From Lactiplantibacillus songbeiensis (GTDB taxonomy: Bacteria > Bacillota > Bacilli > Lactobacillales > Lactobacillaceae), in NCBI RefSeq assembly GCF_005405125.1, contig NZ_BJDL01000009.1:1-64000 (forward strand): a stretch of 64,000 bases of DNA. Direction: 5' to 3'. The notes beneath the pieces are model-generated. The model saw nothing but the letters and a program-made list of their open reading frames with translations, did no database searches and was not told the DNA's origin. Shown here one piece after another: positions 62,901-64,000 of the stretch; positions within the stretch are counted from its first letter, which is position 1; each line of letters begins with the position of its first letter. Both the position numbers and the translations under genes were made by a program.

Positions 62901-63181
62901 ATGTTGGTCATGCACCAGTTATTTATAGTATCGGTAATGGGGTTTTCAATAATAATGGTGAGTTCGTCAAACGTGGTTGTCCAGCATATGGGGCGACAGT
63001 GCGTTTAGATTTAAATCAACATCGCTTATATTTATGTCCGTTTTATGCTAATAATCGTGAGACATTCTGGCAGCCGGATTTCGTGAATGATACTGATTTT
63101 ACTGAAGCAGCGGGAATCTTTGGAGCGGATTACGCGACAACTAAGCTGGATGGGTTGAATGCTGTGGTTATACCGTTTTAG
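59978..63181 (+). CDS. Mur-ligase-like / DD-peptidase-like / CapA-like fusion
   Basis: A 1067-residue three-part protein, no signal peptide. Part 1 (about 1-480) is Mur-ligase-like with an ATP loop GITGTVGKST at about 129-138 and NHNSRTSSRI. Part 2 (about 485-730) follows the S11 DD-carboxypeptidase pattern (VGDTHTLLELL...NLAESIFGG...LRKKAAQLGLS), but the SxxK and SxN motifs are absent, so it should be inactive. Part 3 (about 731-1067) is CapA-like (PGA_cap): SDTYFGEM, NFEAVF, GNNHAKDAG, SAHWGNDFHE, GQGPHILQPIKY, YSIGNGVF. CapB-type ligases and CapA act together in poly-gamma-glutamate synthesis; here they are one polypeptide. ATG 59978 aligns with the paralogue's start; TTG 59903 adds 25 unsupported residues. 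Confidence 0.75.
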   Translation: MTNQNKYLSMHEIADVLDGKWVVAPADDQELIEHYAVYSGELVHEDHANLWFAMDLPTWQRGTGNHGIYARTFADSHPKIKQLQRFLKMAIVQHPVDAQVPQLQVEDPYAAMVTLFKLINADNPSHNIGITGTVGKSTMKELVASLLALNTTVNKTPLNHNSRTSSRISVLNNHHADYNVLEIALASLWYGKKKVGIVEDIKLDLAILTQVGVGQRGIDEHQMADFKTRIAYGLKPGKPFLVNGDIANIDDVLKGADRYTQNVVTYGFSSTCDFVGQVTTAGVLIVRHQGHLVASMSVNGFDRGLISNVIGALATYQLLVGDLDAKSLAAFDSICRVKAAKNTKTMTINQHQVTIVDDTHNAELLSMQNFINYAQAYRAPATTKKIFIVGRIINLEKQAQRVYQQLVTTFNHSQFETVYTFGPEIDQIAADFESQLYGGHFTSVDALIKTLTQQVTSDTLIFIKGSSRNSNINRISRQLLTKADYFVTRADELAISDICPRSTAYTCNGVGRLLVILECLERLTYSKIRVTDLVKITQDLASDRSVNKVGLKVGDTHTLLELLSVAIVAPAPDVIINLAESIFGGNQAAVQGLRKKAAQLGLSKQALVNITGRPTRSAQRTYLSDLEKIGAAYIKLPNEFFSLLSLQRANLTNQRLGYQKRSQLLKTGKAYGSVFFGPKETNGLIFFNDQYGKRFSAFINAPHVSYIDTKMEQLVDGGLAATAVIAPKTTVNLKQPIINLLSDTYFGEMYTRARKRNKIDDALQKYGYGYSFEKLGRFFDDSAYNICNFEAVFAENPHTLTGIKPFILDAKTEPTLKELTTRHFNLAMLGNNHAKDAGATALTETIQAFHQAGIETIGAGRDQTDSRHFVEFNYQGQKIALFNGYWYRNSAYNLFDFYAKSASAGVNCLDTLVWEDVQAYRQQNPTAKIIVSAHWGNDFHEAIMPVQQATAEKLVTAGADLIIGQGPHILQPIKYVGHAPVIYSIGNGVFNNNGEFVKRGCPAYGATVRLDLNQHRLYLCPFYANNRETFWQPDFVNDTDFTEAAGIFGADYATTKLDGLNAVVIPF

Positions 63182-63240
63182 GCGTAGTCCACATAGTATT
63201 GATGACGCAGGTGCATGTCAATGGTGAGCTTGTCTTATGA

Positions 63241-63270
63241 TTGTCAGATAGAGGCTAGCTTAAATATAAT
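63241..63270 (+). promoter_or_regulatory. Promoter of second fusion gene
   Basis: TTGTCA (63241-63246), 18 nt, TATAAT (63265-63270), 20 bases before the ribosome binding site. The second copy can be expressed independently. Confidence 0.55.
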
Positions 63271-63290
63271 CAATAAAGTGGGGGATTAAC

Positions 63291-64000
63291 TTGGTAACAT
63301 TCAATGGTGACTATTTTAGTATGCAAGAGATTGCAGAGATTATCGGTGGTGAGTGGGTTATCCCGCCAGTAGACGCAAGTTTGCCGATTAAACACTATGC
63401 CGTTTATCAAGGTGAACTTTCAACAAGTGATCAAGCCAACCTGTTTTTTGCAATGGATGGTCCAACTTGGGTCAAAGGGACTGGCAATGCGGGTATGTAT
63501 GCTGTCAATCCACCTGATTCTCATAAATTCGTTCATAAGTTTGCCAATCAGTTGCGGATGATTGTCGTGCAACGGCTGATTAAAGACGTTAATGTCCCGC
63601 AATTGAAAGTCACTAACTCCTATGAAGCGATGAAGCAGATTTTTGCTTTGATTAATGCGGCGCAACCAAGTCATAATATCGGGATTACAGGCACAGTTGG
63701 CAAAAGTACGATGAAGACCTTGTTGACGGGCCTGCTAAAACTAGTCGCGCCAACGCATAGTACCCCGACAAATCATAATTCACGAACTTCAGCACGGATT
63801 ACGGTGATGAATAGTGTTGGGACAACCTATAACGTGCTTGAAATTGCTTTAGGCGCTTTCTGGTATGGTAAAAAGCCGAACAAAGTCGGTATTATGCAAG
63901 ATTTAACCTTGGACTTAGGTATTATCACACAGGTTGGGATTGGTCAGCGTGGTTATGACGAGCATGCGATGGCGGAATTCAAAACACGACTTGCTTATGG
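63291..64000 (+). CDS. Second Mur-ligase-like paralogue (partial, runs off window)
   Basis: From TTG 63291 (GGGGGATT upstream) the frame is open to the window end, 236 codons. It matches the first fusion almost segment by segment: FSMQEIAEIIGGEWV, IKHYAVYQGEL, NLFFAMDGPTW, PSHNIGITGTVGKST, NHNSRTSARI, NVLEIALGAFWYGKK, VGIGQRGYDEH. The ATP loop is intact. The rest of the gene, including any DD-peptidase-like or CapA-like parts, lies beyond the window. A tandem duplication is evident. Confidence 0.85.
   Translation, partial: MVTFNGDYFSMQEIAEIIGGEWVIPPVDASLPIKHYAVYQGELSTSDQANLFFAMDGPTWVKGTGNAGMYAVNPPDSHKFVHKFANQLRMIVVQRLIKDVNVPQLKVTNSYEAMKQIFALINAAQPSHNIGITGTVGKSTMKTLLTGLLKLVAPTHSTPTNHNSRTSARITVMNSVGTTYNVLEIALGAFWYGKKPNKVGIMQDLTLDLGIITQVGIGQRGYDEHAMAEFKTRLAY

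Overview
The window looks like a chromosomal segment of a Lactiplantibacillus plantarum-group lactic acid bacterium. The evidence is moderate GC with AT-rich intergenic DNA, strong AGGAGG-type ribosome binding sites, many lone regulators beside small metabolic genes, and three very large surface proteins with KxYKxGKxW signal peptides and LPQT(G/D) sorting signals. I see no rRNA, tRNA, CRISPR array, intact IS element or prophage module.

Layout. 1-7.7 kb: small metabolic and regulatory genes (GNAT, HxlR with a divergent MFS pump, flavodoxin, a 5'-truncated isochorismatase, a GNAT, a YxeA-like protein, an orphan enterocin-A-type immunity protein, LysR with a divergent SDR, a Vat/CatB-type acetyltransferase). 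7.7-12 kb: a small secreted basic protein, a CPBP intramembrane protease and a CtpE-like P-type ATPase. 12.1-13.6 kb: an AT-rich single gene for a 470-residue protein with a C-terminal RES (NAD-degrading toxin type) domain. 13.6-15.5 kb: a ThiT-like thiamine S-component, then an rsgA-type GTPase preceded by a leader with a five-residue uORF, a terminator and long-range pairing arms. 15.5-20.9 kb: IclR/SDR pair and a GntR(YtrA)-ABC operon. 21-21.6 kb: a DinJ/YoeB-type toxin-antitoxin pair. 22-25.5 kb: an LRR-MucBP adhesin. 25.6-31 kb: small regulator modules (TetR, DUF2975-Xre, GGDEF, MarR-DUF2798) and an orphan antitoxin beside a decayed RelE/HigB toxin. 31-34.7 kb: HelD-like helicase and LtrA-like protein. 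34.7-42.2 kb: two LysR-controlled oxidoreductase clusters, one with a pseudogenised aldo/keto reductase. 42.3-45.6 kb: small hypothetical, lipoprotein and membrane genes. 46-59.3 kb: two adjacent BspA-type (DUF285) giant surface proteins. 59.4-64 kb: a decayed PemK/MazF toxin gene followed by two tandem genes; the first fuses a Mur-ligase-like domain, a degenerate DD-peptidase-like domain and a CapA-like domain, and the second runs off the window.

Themes. The right half is devoted to cell-envelope functions (mucin/surface binding, and a CapB/CapA-like ligase-phosphatase fusion that probably acts on peptidoglycan or a peptide polymer). The window also carries one intact and two clearly decayed toxin-antitoxin loci, with a weak further candidate, indicating repeated acquisition and loss. 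The most interesting items are the RES-domain protein, the candidate ribosome-mediated attenuator of rsgA, and the tandem Mur-ligase/DD-peptidase-like/CapA-like fusions. All functional assignments rest on motifs read by eye; no database search was run.
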